The notes beneath the pieces were generated by a model, which saw only the letters and a list, made by a program, of their open reading frames with translations, was not told where the DNA came from and searched no databases. Positions 45,551 through 54,949 of a stretch of 64,000 nt of DNA are shown here, piece by piece. The DNA is from an uncultured Flavobacteriales bacterium (lineage in GTDB: Bacteria; Bacteroidota; Bacteroidia; Flavobacteriales_D; Sanyastnellaceae): contig CALKGK010000047.1 of NCBI GenBank assembly GCA_938085105.1, forward strand, positions 1-64,000, in the 5' to 3' direction. The translations under genes and the position numbers were made by a program. Each line of letters begins with the position of its first letter. The first letter of the stretch is position 1.

Positions 45551-47590
45551 CTATTGTACCACTTGGAACTCTGTTCTTCTATTGGCTGCGTGCTCAGCTT
45601 CTGAACATTCTACACCTGTTTTGCATCTGTTGAGCAATCTTCGCTTCCCATAGCCCTTGCTGACGAGCATGCTTCGTTTTACTCCTTTCGCAACCAGGTA
45701 CTTCACTACTTCATTTGCTCTTTTCTCTGAAAGTACATCATTAAATGCGTTAGAACCACGAGAATCACAGTGAGAGCTGATCTCAATGCGCAACTCTGGG
45801 TTGTCTTTCAAGAGTTTAACAACGTAGTTCAAATAAGGCTCAGCATCTGAACGGATGTCCCAACGGTTGTAGTCCCAATTGATGTTCGGAATTTCATAAG
45901 GTTTGTTTACATTGATGCCATCGGCATTTCCATTTCCATCATTGCTACCATTATTGTTGTTCCCATTGTTATTATCTGAACCATCTTGGTTTCCAGAACC
46001 GTCTCCATTGCCGTTTTGGTTACCATCGTTGTTGCCGTTTCCACTTCCATTGTCGGTTACGTCATAGTCATCATTGGAAAGGGGAAGCAGCGCAAAGTTC
46101 TGCTCCATGGTCTTATTCGACTGAATGTTTTTTGTGTTGAAATCTTCAATGGTGGAGAAATAACCTTCTTTTTCAACCTTAACCTCATAGTCTTTTCCCG
46201 TGAGCAAAGGCATTTCGAACATTCCTACTTCATCGCTTTTAATGATTTCTTCTGTCCCATCTGTTTTGTTAATGATGGTGATGGTAGCGTCAGATAAAGG
46301 ATTGGCACTTCCCTTTTTCGTAACCACCCCGTTCATAACCACAGTGGGTTCGAAGATGATGAAGGAGTACAATTGATCTTTACCAGAACGGTCGCTCGAT
46401 AAATATCCACTTTGTCCGTCTTTGAAAATCATTCCAAAATCGTCGCGTGCAGTATTTAATGGGTAGGCGAGGTGTTCTGGCGTAGACCAAGATCCATTGC
46501 GCTGAGCACTGAATAGAAGATCTAATCCACCCAATGTCTGTTGAGCATCGGAAGAGAAGTAGAGGCTATCGGCCGACTTCAAATTTGGAAATACTTCGTC
46601 TCCTTTGCTGTTGATCATTGCTCCGAGGTTCATCGGTGTACCCCATTCTCCGCTTTCGATTTTTTCCACCTTCCAAAGGTCCATTCCACCAAAACCACCG
46701 GCTTTATTGGAAGAGAAGTAAAGCGTGTTTCCGTCTGGACTGATGTTCGGGTGCGCAAACATGTAATTCGGATCGTTGATGCTCATGGATTCGGGCACAG
46801 ACCATGTTCCATCTTCCATTTTTTCGCTCACGTACAACTGAGTCGTACTTTCTTCGGCAGAATTGGCGTCGAGAACGTTCTTACGTTTATAGTTGCTGCG
46901 AGTTAGAATCATGGTGTTACCATCAGCGCTAACAGTTGCTATCCCATCATGGAATTTCTGGTTGATGCCCTCAATCTGTTCTGCTGAAGCAAAATCACTA
47001 CCACTTCCAGGTGCATAGAACAAGTCGGTATAATTAAGCCCTGTATAAGCGTCTTTCGGACCAGCATTGGATCGTTCACCAGTAAACAATAGACCTTCTT
47101 TGAAGATCACAGGTGCATATGCAATTTCAGTTCCTCCAATATTTAATGGGGCAACTTCATAGAGGCTAGAATCCTGCTTGTATTCTTGGATTTTATTGCA
47201 AGAAGACTTGAGCATTTGTGCCATTTCATTGGATGGGTCTCGAGACAAGATGCCAGAGAAGATGTTCTCTGCATCATCATAACGCTCGCTAGCCATCAAT
47301 GCTTTTCCATGCGCGATTCGATCGTCGTCAGTAAGCACAACACTTAAAGCAAGAAGCTCATACTGCTCTGCTGCCAAATCAAATTGGTTTGTTTGAGCAT
47401 AGGCATCGGCCAAGCTTCTTCTTCCTTCTGGACTATCTTTTTTATCCAGTCCCTTTTCTAGTAGAGAAATGGCATCATCCATTTCATAGTTCTGGTAAGA
47501 CGAAATCCCTTCCTTGATGTTCAATGAGGCACAAGAAGCCAAAACCAGTGCGGATAAACCTAGGGCAATGTGTTTGAATTGAGTGGTCAT
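45551..47590 (-). CDS. PorE-like OmpA-family lipoprotein (TPR, PD40 propeller, regulatory-like domain, OmpA)
   Basis: 679 residues. The lipoprotein signal ends LVLASC, with Cys20 as the lipidation site. Domains in order: TPR-like helices (about 25-130), PD40/WD40-like propeller (about 140-400, for example NISPDGNTLYFSSNKAGGFGG), a carboxypeptidase-regulatory-like beta domain (about 420-500), a Asn/Gly/Asp-rich linker (about 514-558) and an OmpA peptidoglycan-binding domain (559-679) with SSHCDSRGSNAFND and ANRRTEF. This is the architecture of PorE, which links the T9SS outer-membrane complex to peptidoglycan. It is 3 bp after the PorP/SprF gene and in one operon with the adhesin, so it probably anchors that complex. 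Confidence 0.88.
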   Translation of the reverse strand: MTTQFKHIALGLSALVLASCASLNIKEGISSYQNYEMDDAISLLEKGLDKKDSPEGRRSLADAYAQTNQFDLAAEQYELLALSVVLTDDDRIAHGKALMASERYDDAENIFSGILSRDPSNEMAQMLKSSCNKIQEYKQDSSLYEVAPLNIGGTEIAYAPVIFKEGLLFTGERSNAGPKDAYTGLNYTDLFYAPGSGSDFASAEQIEGINQKFHDGIATVSADGNTMILTRSNYKRKNVLDANSAEESTTQLYVSEKMEDGTWSVPESMSINDPNYMFAHPNISPDGNTLYFSSNKAGGFGGMDLWKVEKIESGEWGTPMNLGAMINSKGDEVFPNLKSADSLYFSSDAQQTLGGLDLLFSAQRNGSWSTPEHLAYPLNTARDDFGMIFKDGQSGYLSSDRSGKDQLYSFIIFEPTVVMNGVVTKKGSANPLSDATITIINKTDGTEEIIKSDEVGMFEMPLLTGKDYEVKVEKEGYFSTIEDFNTKNIQSNKTMEQNFALLPLSNDDYDVTDNGSGNGNNDGNQNGNGDGSGNQDGSDNNNGNNNNGSNDGNGNADGINVNKPYEIPNINWDYNRWDIRSDAEPYLNYVVKLLKDNPELRIEISSHCDSRGSNAFNDVLSEKRANEVVKYLVAKGVKRSMLVSKGYGKRRLLNRCKTGVECSEAEHAANRRTEFQVVQ
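45917..46051 (-). repeat. Low-complexity Asn/Gly/Asp linker-coding repeat
   Basis: Degenerate repeats of AAY, GGW and GAY codons encode a run of about 45 residues with alternating GNGN, DGNQ and NNNN units between the beta domain and the OmpA domain of the PorE-like protein. Such tracts can change length by slippage. Confidence 0.8.
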
Positions 47591-47593
47591 AGT

Positions 47594-48517
47594 TTAGAAG
47601 TATCGTGGTGATCTGGTTTTAATAGATATGTCTTTGCCAAAGTCAAAGCCAAGCATGATTTCGTGACTCCCTGCTGAATAGTCTTGAATGTCAGTAAGCG
47701 TGTAGTCGTAAGCGTATCCAATTCGCAACTGGGGAGAAATGTTGTACTCAATCATTCCAATCATGGCGTCTTGAGTTCGGTAACCCAAGCCTAACCACAG
47801 TCTTTCATATAGAAGAAAGTTAGCGTTCAAATCCAACTCGATTGGAGCTCCGGGTAAAAATTTCACCAAGGTAGACGGTTTAAAAGCGAGCGCAGGACCA
47901 AGGTCAATCACACCACCCACATTCAAGTAATAGTGCTGGGTGAAATAGTTGTCTTGGTTGCTTATCTCTGGGAGGATGTTGTCGTCCAAAGAATAAATCA
48001 CCGGAATCGAAATCCCCGCGTAAAATTTATCCGTGTGGTAATAAGTACCGAAACCAAATTTCGTCACCATCTCGTTCTGAATGTTGTTGGGGCTGTAGAC
48101 CGCATCTTGATTGTCCCAAATGGTCACATCACCCAAGTCGGCACTATACATTGCGAGGCCAGCTTTAACACCGAAAGAGAGATCTCCACGACCCAAAGGC
48201 AGGTGGTAGGCAAAGTTCGCGGCAACATCCAATTGTGAACTGATACCGATTTGGTCGTTCGTTACTACCAATCCAACACCCATTCGCTTGTTGGCAATCG
48301 GACCGTCAATGGCAAAAACTTGTGTGCTTGGCGCGCCATCAAGATTCACCCATTGAGATCGGTGCAAAAGAGATGCACTGAAATAATCATGTGTTCCGGC
48401 ATAGGCAGGATTCAATAACATGCCGTTGAACATGTATTGGCTCACCTGCAACTCTTGCTGGGCGATACTCACCCCTCCGGTACACAAGAGAACAAAAAGG
48501 AATATATATTTTTTCAT
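47594..48517 (-). CDS. PorP/SprF-family T9SS outer-membrane protein
   Basis: 307 residues, signal peptide 1-19 (ending GVSIAQ). The start of the mature protein, QELQVSQYMFNGMLLNPAYAGT, is the family signature, and RMGVGLVVTNDQIG and the C-terminal HEIMLGFDFGK strand fit an outer-membrane barrel. In Flavobacterium johnsoniae SprF is needed for secretion or attachment of SprB, whose gene precedes it. Here too it lies directly after a SprB-like adhesin (21-bp gap), so it is probably that adhesin's dedicated partner. Confidence 0.92.
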   Translation of the reverse strand: MKKYIFLFVLLCTGGVSIAQQELQVSQYMFNGMLLNPAYAGTHDYFSASLLHRSQWVNLDGAPSTQVFAIDGPIANKRMGVGLVVTNDQIGISSQLDVAANFAYHLPLGRGDLSFGVKAGLAMYSADLGDVTIWDNQDAVYSPNNIQNEMVTKFGFGTYYHTDKFYAGISIPVIYSLDDNILPEISNQDNYFTQHYYLNVGGVIDLGPALAFKPSTLVKFLPGAPIELDLNANFLLYERLWLGLGYRTQDAMIGMIEYNISPQLRIGYAYDYTLTDIQDYSAGSHEIMLGFDFGKDISIKTRSPRYF

Positions 48518-48538
48518 GATCGTATATTCAAATGTGAA

Positions 48539-51500
48539 TTATCTTCTTAAGTCAACATAAGTAGCAAACTCTCTATCACCTGCCGTAAAGACAACGAAAT
48601 AGGTTCCATCTGGCAAGTCCTCGCCGTCCGTGTTTGTACCTGTCCACTCATTATTGTAATTGTTCTTTTCGTAAACGATGTTCCCCCAACGGTTGAACAC
48701 TACGAAAGTGTTGCTTGGGTACTCAGAGATACCAAGTATCACGTAAGCGTCGTTCGCTCCATCGTTGTTTGGAGAAAGCCCTGTAGGCAAGGCCAAGTCA
48801 TCCGGCTGTGTCAGCACAATCGTGCTGTCTTTCATACATCCATTGGCATCCGTGATGCTGATCACATAAGAACCAGCAGCTAAACCGCCCGGTTGTTCTT
48901 CTCCATCTTCAATCAAGGTAGGACCCGTCCAAAAAATGTCATACTCTGGAGTTCCACCGCTGATGTTGGTTTCAATCGATCCATTGTTTCCTTCAAAGCT
49001 CGAAACGTTAAATCCATTGGAGTACAGCGGACTATTTCCGAAGATGCTAATGCTGTCTGGCTCAATGATGCTGTAGCTTTCCGTAATCTCACATCCAAGC
49101 TCATCAATTATCGTTACCGAGAAATTTCCTTCACATATTCCATCAAGATCTTCTTCAGTACTTACTTCTTCACCGTCTGAGTTCGTCCAAACAAAGCTCA
49201 CGTCCCCGTTTGCATTGCTGATGCTCAAGTCGATGCTTCCGTTACAATCTCCGTAGCATAAGGGCTGAACAAGCTCAGCATCTGCTGTTAAAGCCTGGGT
49301 TCCTTCAACGGTTTCTTCCAAGATCAATTCACATCCATTGGCGTCTGTGATGCTCGCGGTATAGAGTCCTTCGCAAAGTTCGTCTGCGCTAGTAGCATCG
49401 TCGTCAATGCTTGTTGGACCTGTCCATACCACTGAGAATGGGGCATCAATAGCCGTGATGTCCAGGTCAATTGTACCATCACATAAACCGCAGCTTGCAG
49501 GAGTAGAATCGATGTCTGCTTCAATGGTCGTAGGTTCAGCAATCGTGAAGCACTCATCAATAATACATCCGTTGGAATCTTCAATGTTCACACAATACTC
49601 TCCCGCAGTGAGGTCTGAAATGCTTGATACATTACCGAAGTCAGGTGTCCAAGTATAAGTGTAATCTCCGGTTCCTCCGCTAGTGTTGAGGGTGATGCTG
49701 CCTAAAGTAGCACCATCACAAGAAATGTTGTTCACTTCAGCATTTGGGGTGATCGGGTCTGGACCACTGATCACGAATACTTCTTCAACAACGCAATCCA
49801 CGTCATCGGTGATTTCGAGGTTAACGATGTCACCAGCACAAAGACCGATGAGTGTTTCACCACCTCCAACAGGGTTGCCATTTACCGTCCATGCAATGGT
49901 GTAATCAGCCACTCCTCCAGAAGGGGCAATGGTGATGCTTCCGTCACATGCTTCAGGACAAGAGGTGTTGAATCCGTTGAAGTCAGATAACACTGCGTTG
50001 GACATGATTTGAGTTGGCTGTTGAATGTCAAATTGAAGCAAGGTGTCGCAACCATTCGCATCACTCACAAGAACTTCATAGAATCCTTGGCAGAGTTCAA
50101 TTTGATCTTCTAATGTGCTCAAAGTATCTCCGAGGTTATCCAATTCCCAAAGGAAGGTGTAAGGACCAACTCCACCTGAAACTGAAAGGTCAATACTTCC
50201 ATCACAAGCACCAAAACAAGAGATTTCTTCTCCACTCGGATACAGGGAAACGATAGCACTTACTTCCAGTGCTTCATCAGGTTCGGTAATTTCTCCTTGA
50301 GCACTTGCCTCACATCCATCTTGGTCAGTAACGGTGATGGTATAGATGCCTGCGCTGAGTTGGCTTTGATTCAATTCGCTTGGGTTTTCGATTCCTGCAC
50401 CCGTCCAAAGAATGTCATAATCAGGCACACCTCCTTGTATTTCTGCAAATATGGCACCGGTCGAATCACCAGCACATGGGATCACAAAATCGCTGTTATT
50501 GAGAATAGGAATGGTCAGGTTTACAGCAAAGGTGTCCGGCTCAAAGACGATCACACTTTCTTCCAGCGTGCAATTGTTTGAGTCCGTCAATACAAGATCA
50601 TATAAACCTCCTGGGATACCAGCAAGCACATTTCCTGCATACTCTCCTTCGTTCCAATCAAAGGTGTAGCTCCCAGTTCCACCAGTAGCAGTAACCGCAA
50701 TGGCTCCATCGCTTTCGTCGTAACAGCTCACCGGGGTGATGCTATCAACAGTAAGGTCAAGTTCTTCTGGTTCTTCAAGCTCGAATAAGATGATGTTTTC
50801 ACAGTCTTGTTGATCAACAACGCGGAGCTCATAGCTTCCAGGGCAAAGGTTGAAGAGGGTATCGGCAGTAGCTTCATTGTCTCCAATATCTCCAGAGATC
50901 CACTGGTAAAGCACGTAGTTTCCATTTCCACCCGTGATGTTAGGAGAGATCCACCCATCACAAGCTCCAGTACAGCTAATTTCAAATCCATTGTAGTCGC
51001 TCACAGCGCCAGAGCTTTCAATGGGCTCCGGTTCTTCGAGGTCAATCTCGGTGGTAGCAACACATCCATTGATATCGGTAACCACAACACAGTAACTTCC
51101 CGCAGGCAAGTCGTTCTGTTGTGAAACTCCCGGGATGTTTACAGGATCGCAACTGGTCCAGTCGTAGTCATAGCATTCTGGAGCAAAGGTGGTACAATCA
51201 GGTGTTCCTCCTTCAATACTCACAGAAATGGCACCGTCATTGGCTCCGTTACAAGAAACGTTGAAATCGCCACCAAAATCAGAGATGGAAACAAAAATGT
51301 CCATGACTTGAGGTGCGTCCAAAAAGAGGCTGTCGGTCACTGAACATCCGTCTTCATCCGTTACCTCAACGACATAAGTACATTCAAAGAGGTTTGAAAT
51401 GCTGGTTCCAACAGTTTCAGGGAAGAAGCACTCTGGCTGAGCCTCCCACACTGCTGTAAGGACTCCATTTCCACCACTCAGTCCAATTTCAATGGATCCA

Positions 51501-54430
51501 TTGTTTTGTCCGAAACAAACTGGTGGAACTACCACGTCAAAATCAATGTCAATCGGTGTAGGCTCTCCCACAACATAAACGAATTGCTCTTCGCAGCTTC
51601 CTGAAACAACGGTCAAGATGTAGCTTCCAGCGCAAAGGTCTTCGATGTTTTGATCACTTGAAGTAAATCCATCAGGCCCCGTCCAAGCAAAACTATCTGC
51701 CGGTGTTCCTGCAACAATTACTTCGATGCTACCGTCACATGTTCCTCCACAAGAGGCGTCGGTTATGGTTTCATTTACGATGAATTGATCGTTTTCACCA
51801 ATATTGATGGTCAGGTCAGTTGTACATCCTCTAGAATCTGTAATAGTGAGCTCATAATCTCCAGAATTCAAGCCGGTAAGATTAGGTCCACTGCAAGGGC
51901 AGCTTGGCCCCGAGGCCCAACTGAAGATATAGGGGCCACCATGCGCTCCTCCTGGAGTAACAGAAATTTCACCCAAGCCAGCATTCGGGTCTCCACAAGG
52001 ATTTGGGACGGTGCTCACTTGAATGTCCCAAGCAGGAACGCAGCTAATTTCTACTTCGCCGCTAACAGAACAACCATTGTCGTCGTTCACGGTGTATTCG
52101 TAAGTCCCACAAGGAAGTCCTGACAAATCTTCAAGTCCAATGTAAGTGGTTCCGCTTTGATCATGAATCCAAGTTGCCAAATAAGGAGGGGTTCCGCCAG
52201 TAATGCTGATGTCGATAGTTCCATCTTCAGCATCCGGACAACTTACACCAAATCCTCCAGGGTAAGAAGAGACATTGTCAACACTCACAGCTAAAGGTGC
52301 CGCAGGTTCGTTGATGGTGATGGTTACCGATTGGGCAGAACTACATCCGTTCACGTCAGTCACTGTAACGGTGAAATCTCCAGCCGGCAAAGATGTTGCA
52401 AGCGGAGAGGTAAGGTTGGGATCGTGACTCCAGCTGTAGGTGTAAAAAGGACATCCTCCAGTAGTAGTTACGGTGATTACTCCCGTTTCTTCTCCAGTAC
52501 AAAGAACATCAGTTGTGCCGTCCACTTGAATCTCCAATACTTCTGGTTCTTCTAAGGTATAGCTCGCAGTAATTTCGCATCCGATGTCATCCACAACAGT
52601 AACGTCATAAACTCCTGCACATAGGTCTTCAAAAATTGGATTATCTCCAATAAGGGCAACTCCATTCACGGTCGTGGTGTAAGGCGCAATTCCACCAACA
52701 AGATTTAATTCAATGCTTCCGTCACAAGCACCGTTACAAGAGATTGGAAAACAAGTGTAGTCACTAAAGTTGACGTCACTAATGCTGAGCAGGTTGACTT
52801 CAACTACGTCGATACATTCGGTTGACGAACAGCCAAGCGCGTCTGTTATCGTTACACAGTATTCTCCCGTTGGAACATCGGTCAAATCTTCATCGTTACT
52901 GAAAAAGACACCATCCAATGTCCATTCAAAAGTGAAGGGAGCTGTAGCGTCGGTGATGGTAATATCAATTGCCCCATTGTTTCCTTCTTGGCAAGTCACT
53001 CCATCAACATCAAAGGCGATGCTTGGATTGGTAACAGTGATGGTGCTTGTGGCACTTACTGTACACGAGGCCAAGGTACTGGTCAAAGTGTAAGTTGTGG
53101 TGGTGGTTGGACAAGCTTCAGGCGTGAGGCTGTTCGGGTCGCTCAAACCATCTGTCGGACTCCAAGAGAAGGCGGCATCTCCTTCGCTTTCTGCTTCACC
53201 CAAAAGTTGAACACAGTTTCCCGTGCAAACGGTTGCTGTTGCAGGGGTTAGAGCGACAAATAATTCTTCTTCGATTTCGAAGTCAACAGAGCTTTGGAAA
53301 TCGAGTCCGTCACAAAGCTGATCCACCAACTGTACTGAGACAAATTCAGTTCCTTCACCTAAACCGTCTCCAACAGTATTGATATCAAAACTAAAGCTGG
53401 TTTCTCCTGGAGGGATGGTGATGGTATAAATATCGTTCAGAGCATCGTAAAATGGCGTGAGGTCAGGGCTTGTAGTGTAATCAACACCAAGCTCCGCGTC
53501 TCCAGATAGGGTAAAGCTAACATTCAGGCCAGCGGCTTGCACAACACCACTTTCGAAGGTTACTGTACCGTCGTTACAGCCTTCAATCATATAATCCGTT
53601 CCACCAGCAGTGCTTGTGAGAACAGCAATTGGGTTGGATTCAATTTTAGAAACAAACACGGCACTATCATACAAACGGTCGGAACCATCAGCAATGATCA
53701 GTTCAAGAGTATAGGTTTCACAAGGGATGACATTTCCTACTTTCGCTTGCAAATCAACGGTGAAGCCATCGTATTGGATTCCTTGTCCGAGGGGGTTCTG
53801 GTTGTCGTAAAAGTAAGTGGCGTTATCAATGTTGTTTACGTTGTTGATCGCTACGGGCTGGGATGTTCCTGGGATCAAAGCGATGTTTACCTGTGATCCA
53901 ATTCCAGGGCCGGTAATAAAAAATCCAAAAACATCGTTGAAAGGAGAACCTACCCATTCCAAGTATTCTTCACTGGCAAAAACGAAGTCAAACTTCAAAC
54001 TATCGCCTTGAGGAACAATGTCGAATTGCAATTTACAAGCATCCCAGGTGGTTAAGCCTCCATTGGCAGTGGTTAACGTTGGGCTTCCCGGAAAGAAGTT
54101 GTCATAAAGGTTGCAGTTCAAACAGTCGGAACCGTTCAAATCGGGTAAACCTGTTTCGTCGTTAGGACCAACAGCGTTCCAGGCTCTACCTGTAGTAAGA
54201 AGTACCCCTTCACTCGTCCCAATTTCGGTATTGTTCGAAGTGTAATAGGCGTAGCTTGAATCTGCTGCGGTGAGCTGAGCATTGAAGATCTCAACCCCAT
54301 CACCCACCAAATTCTGAGCGATTTCATCTGGGGTGAGGGTGTAGTCCAATGTCAATTGAGCTTTTGAAATTCCAGCTGATAGGATCAAGCATAGAACCAA
54401 AAGAATGCGATATGATGTCAGTGACCTCAT
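48539..54430 (-). CDS. Giant SprB-like surface adhesin with T9SS type B (CHU_C) sorting domain
   Basis: 1963 residues from the ATG at 54430; an upstream in-frame start at 54496 would precede the signal peptide and overlap the previous gene. Signal peptide 1-25 (ending GISKAQ). Next come a choice-of-anchor-L-type domain (about 30-265; VFASEEYLEWVGSPFNDVFG), a Calx-beta-like domain (about 290-390), a PKD-like segment, then about 17 SprB-like repeats of 75-95 residues, each with an early Cys before a CDGSI-type motif and a late Cys in DxNGC. The C-terminus LSPNNDGANDAYVI to GTYFVVFTAGDREF is a type B sorting domain. It is probably a motility or attachment adhesin moved along the cell surface. 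Confidence 0.92.
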   Translation of the reverse strand: MRSLTSYRILLVLCLILSAGISKAQLTLDYTLTPDEIAQNLVGDGVEIFNAQLTAADSSYAYYTSNNTEIGTSEGVLLTTGRAWNAVGPNDETGLPDLNGSDCLNCNLYDNFFPGSPTLTTANGGLTTWDACKLQFDIVPQGDSLKFDFVFASEEYLEWVGSPFNDVFGFFITGPGIGSQVNIALIPGTSQPVAINNVNNIDNATYFYDNQNPLGQGIQYDGFTVDLQAKVGNVIPCETYTLELIIADGSDRLYDSAVFVSKIESNPIAVLTSTAGGTDYMIEGCNDGTVTFESGVVQAAGLNVSFTLSGDAELGVDYTTSPDLTPFYDALNDIYTITIPPGETSFSFDINTVGDGLGEGTEFVSVQLVDQLCDGLDFQSSVDFEIEEELFVALTPATATVCTGNCVQLLGEAESEGDAAFSWSPTDGLSDPNSLTPEACPTTTTTYTLTSTLASCTVSATSTITVTNPSIAFDVDGVTCQEGNNGAIDITITDATAPFTFEWTLDGVFFSNDEDLTDVPTGEYCVTITDALGCSSTECIDVVEVNLLSISDVNFSDYTCFPISCNGACDGSIELNLVGGIAPYTTTVNGVALIGDNPIFEDLCAGVYDVTVVDDIGCEITASYTLEEPEVLEIQVDGTTDVLCTGEETGVITVTTTGGCPFYTYSWSHDPNLTSPLATSLPAGDFTVTVTDVNGCSSAQSVTITINEPAAPLAVSVDNVSSYPGGFGVSCPDAEDGTIDISITGGTPPYLATWIHDQSGTTYIGLEDLSGLPCGTYEYTVNDDNGCSVSGEVEISCVPAWDIQVSTVPNPCGDPNAGLGEISVTPGGAHGGPYIFSWASGPSCPCSGPNLTGLNSGDYELTITDSRGCTTDLTINIGENDQFIVNETITDASCGGTCDGSIEVIVAGTPADSFAWTGPDGFTSSDQNIEDLCAGSYILTVVSGSCEEQFVYVVGEPTPIDIDFDVVVPPVCFGQNNGSIEIGLSGGNGVLTAVWEAQPECFFPETVGTSISNLFECTYVVEVTDEDGCSVTDSLFLDAPQVMDIFVSISDFGGDFNVSCNGANDGAISVSIEGGTPDCTTFAPECYDYDWTSCDPVNIPGVSQQNDLPAGSYCVVVTDINGCVATTEIDLEEPEPIESSGAVSDYNGFEISCTGACDGWISPNITGGNGNYVLYQWISGDIGDNEATADTLFNLCPGSYELRVVDQQDCENIILFELEEPEELDLTVDSITPVSCYDESDGAIAVTATGGTGSYTFDWNEGEYAGNVLAGIPGGLYDLVLTDSNNCTLEESVIVFEPDTFAVNLTIPILNNSDFVIPCAGDSTGAIFAEIQGGVPDYDILWTGAGIENPSELNQSQLSAGIYTITVTDQDGCEASAQGEITEPDEALEVSAIVSLYPSGEEISCFGACDGSIDLSVSGGVGPYTFLWELDNLGDTLSTLEDQIELCQGFYEVLVSDANGCDTLLQFDIQQPTQIMSNAVLSDFNGFNTSCPEACDGSITIAPSGGVADYTIAWTVNGNPVGGGETLIGLCAGDIVNLEITDDVDCVVEEVFVISGPDPITPNAEVNNISCDGATLGSITLNTSGGTGDYTYTWTPDFGNVSSISDLTAGEYCVNIEDSNGCIIDECFTIAEPTTIEADIDSTPASCGLCDGTIDLDITAIDAPFSVVWTGPTSIDDDATSADELCEGLYTASITDANGCELILEETVEGTQALTADAELVQPLCYGDCNGSIDLSISNANGDVSFVWTNSDGEEVSTEEDLDGICEGNFSVTIIDELGCEITESYSIIEPDSISIFGNSPLYSNGFNVSSFEGNNGSIETNISGGTPEYDIFWTGPTLIEDGEEQPGGLAAGSYVISITDANGCMKDSTIVLTQPDDLALPTGLSPNNDGANDAYVILGISEYPSNTFVVFNRWGNIVYEKNNYNNEWTGTNTDGEDLPDGTYFVVFTAGDREFATYVDLRR

Positions 54431-54461
54431 AAGTGTTATTTTGAAAAAGTTTGGGTGCGAA

Positions 54462-54857
54462 TTAGTTTGATCCGTTTCTAAATGCTTTGCAAGCATCTAA
54501 AAAGGCGTCGGCATTATAATTAGGAAGATAATTGCTATTGCTCTTTCCTGTTTTTTCTACAATCAAAACTTTGATGTTTTCGAGCGAGGTATCAAAACTC
54601 TGATCGATTCCATCAGCCAAGGTGAACTCCATCAGTCCAACAGGAACACACGCCTGAGTTAGGTCGAAACTGCTTTCTAGTCTGCATGCTTTAACAAGTG
54701 CAGCGTAGTCATCGGTGCTCAGACCGTCCAAGTTCATGTAAACTTTACTTGGGGAGTTGGCTTCTTGGGCTTGACCGCTCAATTGTAAGCCCGTAAGGGC
54801 GAAGAAAAGCATGAAAAAACCGAACCAAGAGAGGGAGCGTTTAGTTGATGTTTGCAT
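54462..54857 (-). CDS. Small secreted protein of unknown function
   Basis: 131 residues from the ATG at 54857 (an ATG three codons earlier also exists). Signal peptide about 1-30 (SWFGFFMLFFALTG, ending GQAQ). The mature part has three Cys (ALVKACRLE, LTQACVPVG, FLDACKAF) and no recognisable domain. It is 31 bp before the adhesin start and on the same strand, so it probably leads the operon. A CATCTTTG box, one mismatch from -7 consensus, lies 35 bp upstream of its start (54893-54900). Confidence 0.7.
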   Translation of the reverse strand: MQTSTKRSLSWFGFFMLFFALTGLQLSGQAQEANSPSKVYMNLDGLSTDDYAALVKACRLESSFDLTQACVPVGLMEFTLADGIDQSFDTSLENIKVLIVEKTGKSNSNYLPNYNADAFLDACKAFRNGSN

Positions 54858-54949
54858 ATCTAGCAATTTGGAAGAAGGGTAAATATATTTAACAAAGATG
54901 CTAAAAAGTATGATAGTTTTTGAGCTATTCCAAGTATTAAGTGATGTTA

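Noticed and set aside
48539-54430. Tandem repeats considered as a CRISPR or DNA-level satellite array
   Set aside because: The repeats are coding, 75-95 codons long and strongly diverged at DNA level; there are no short identical repeats with spacers.
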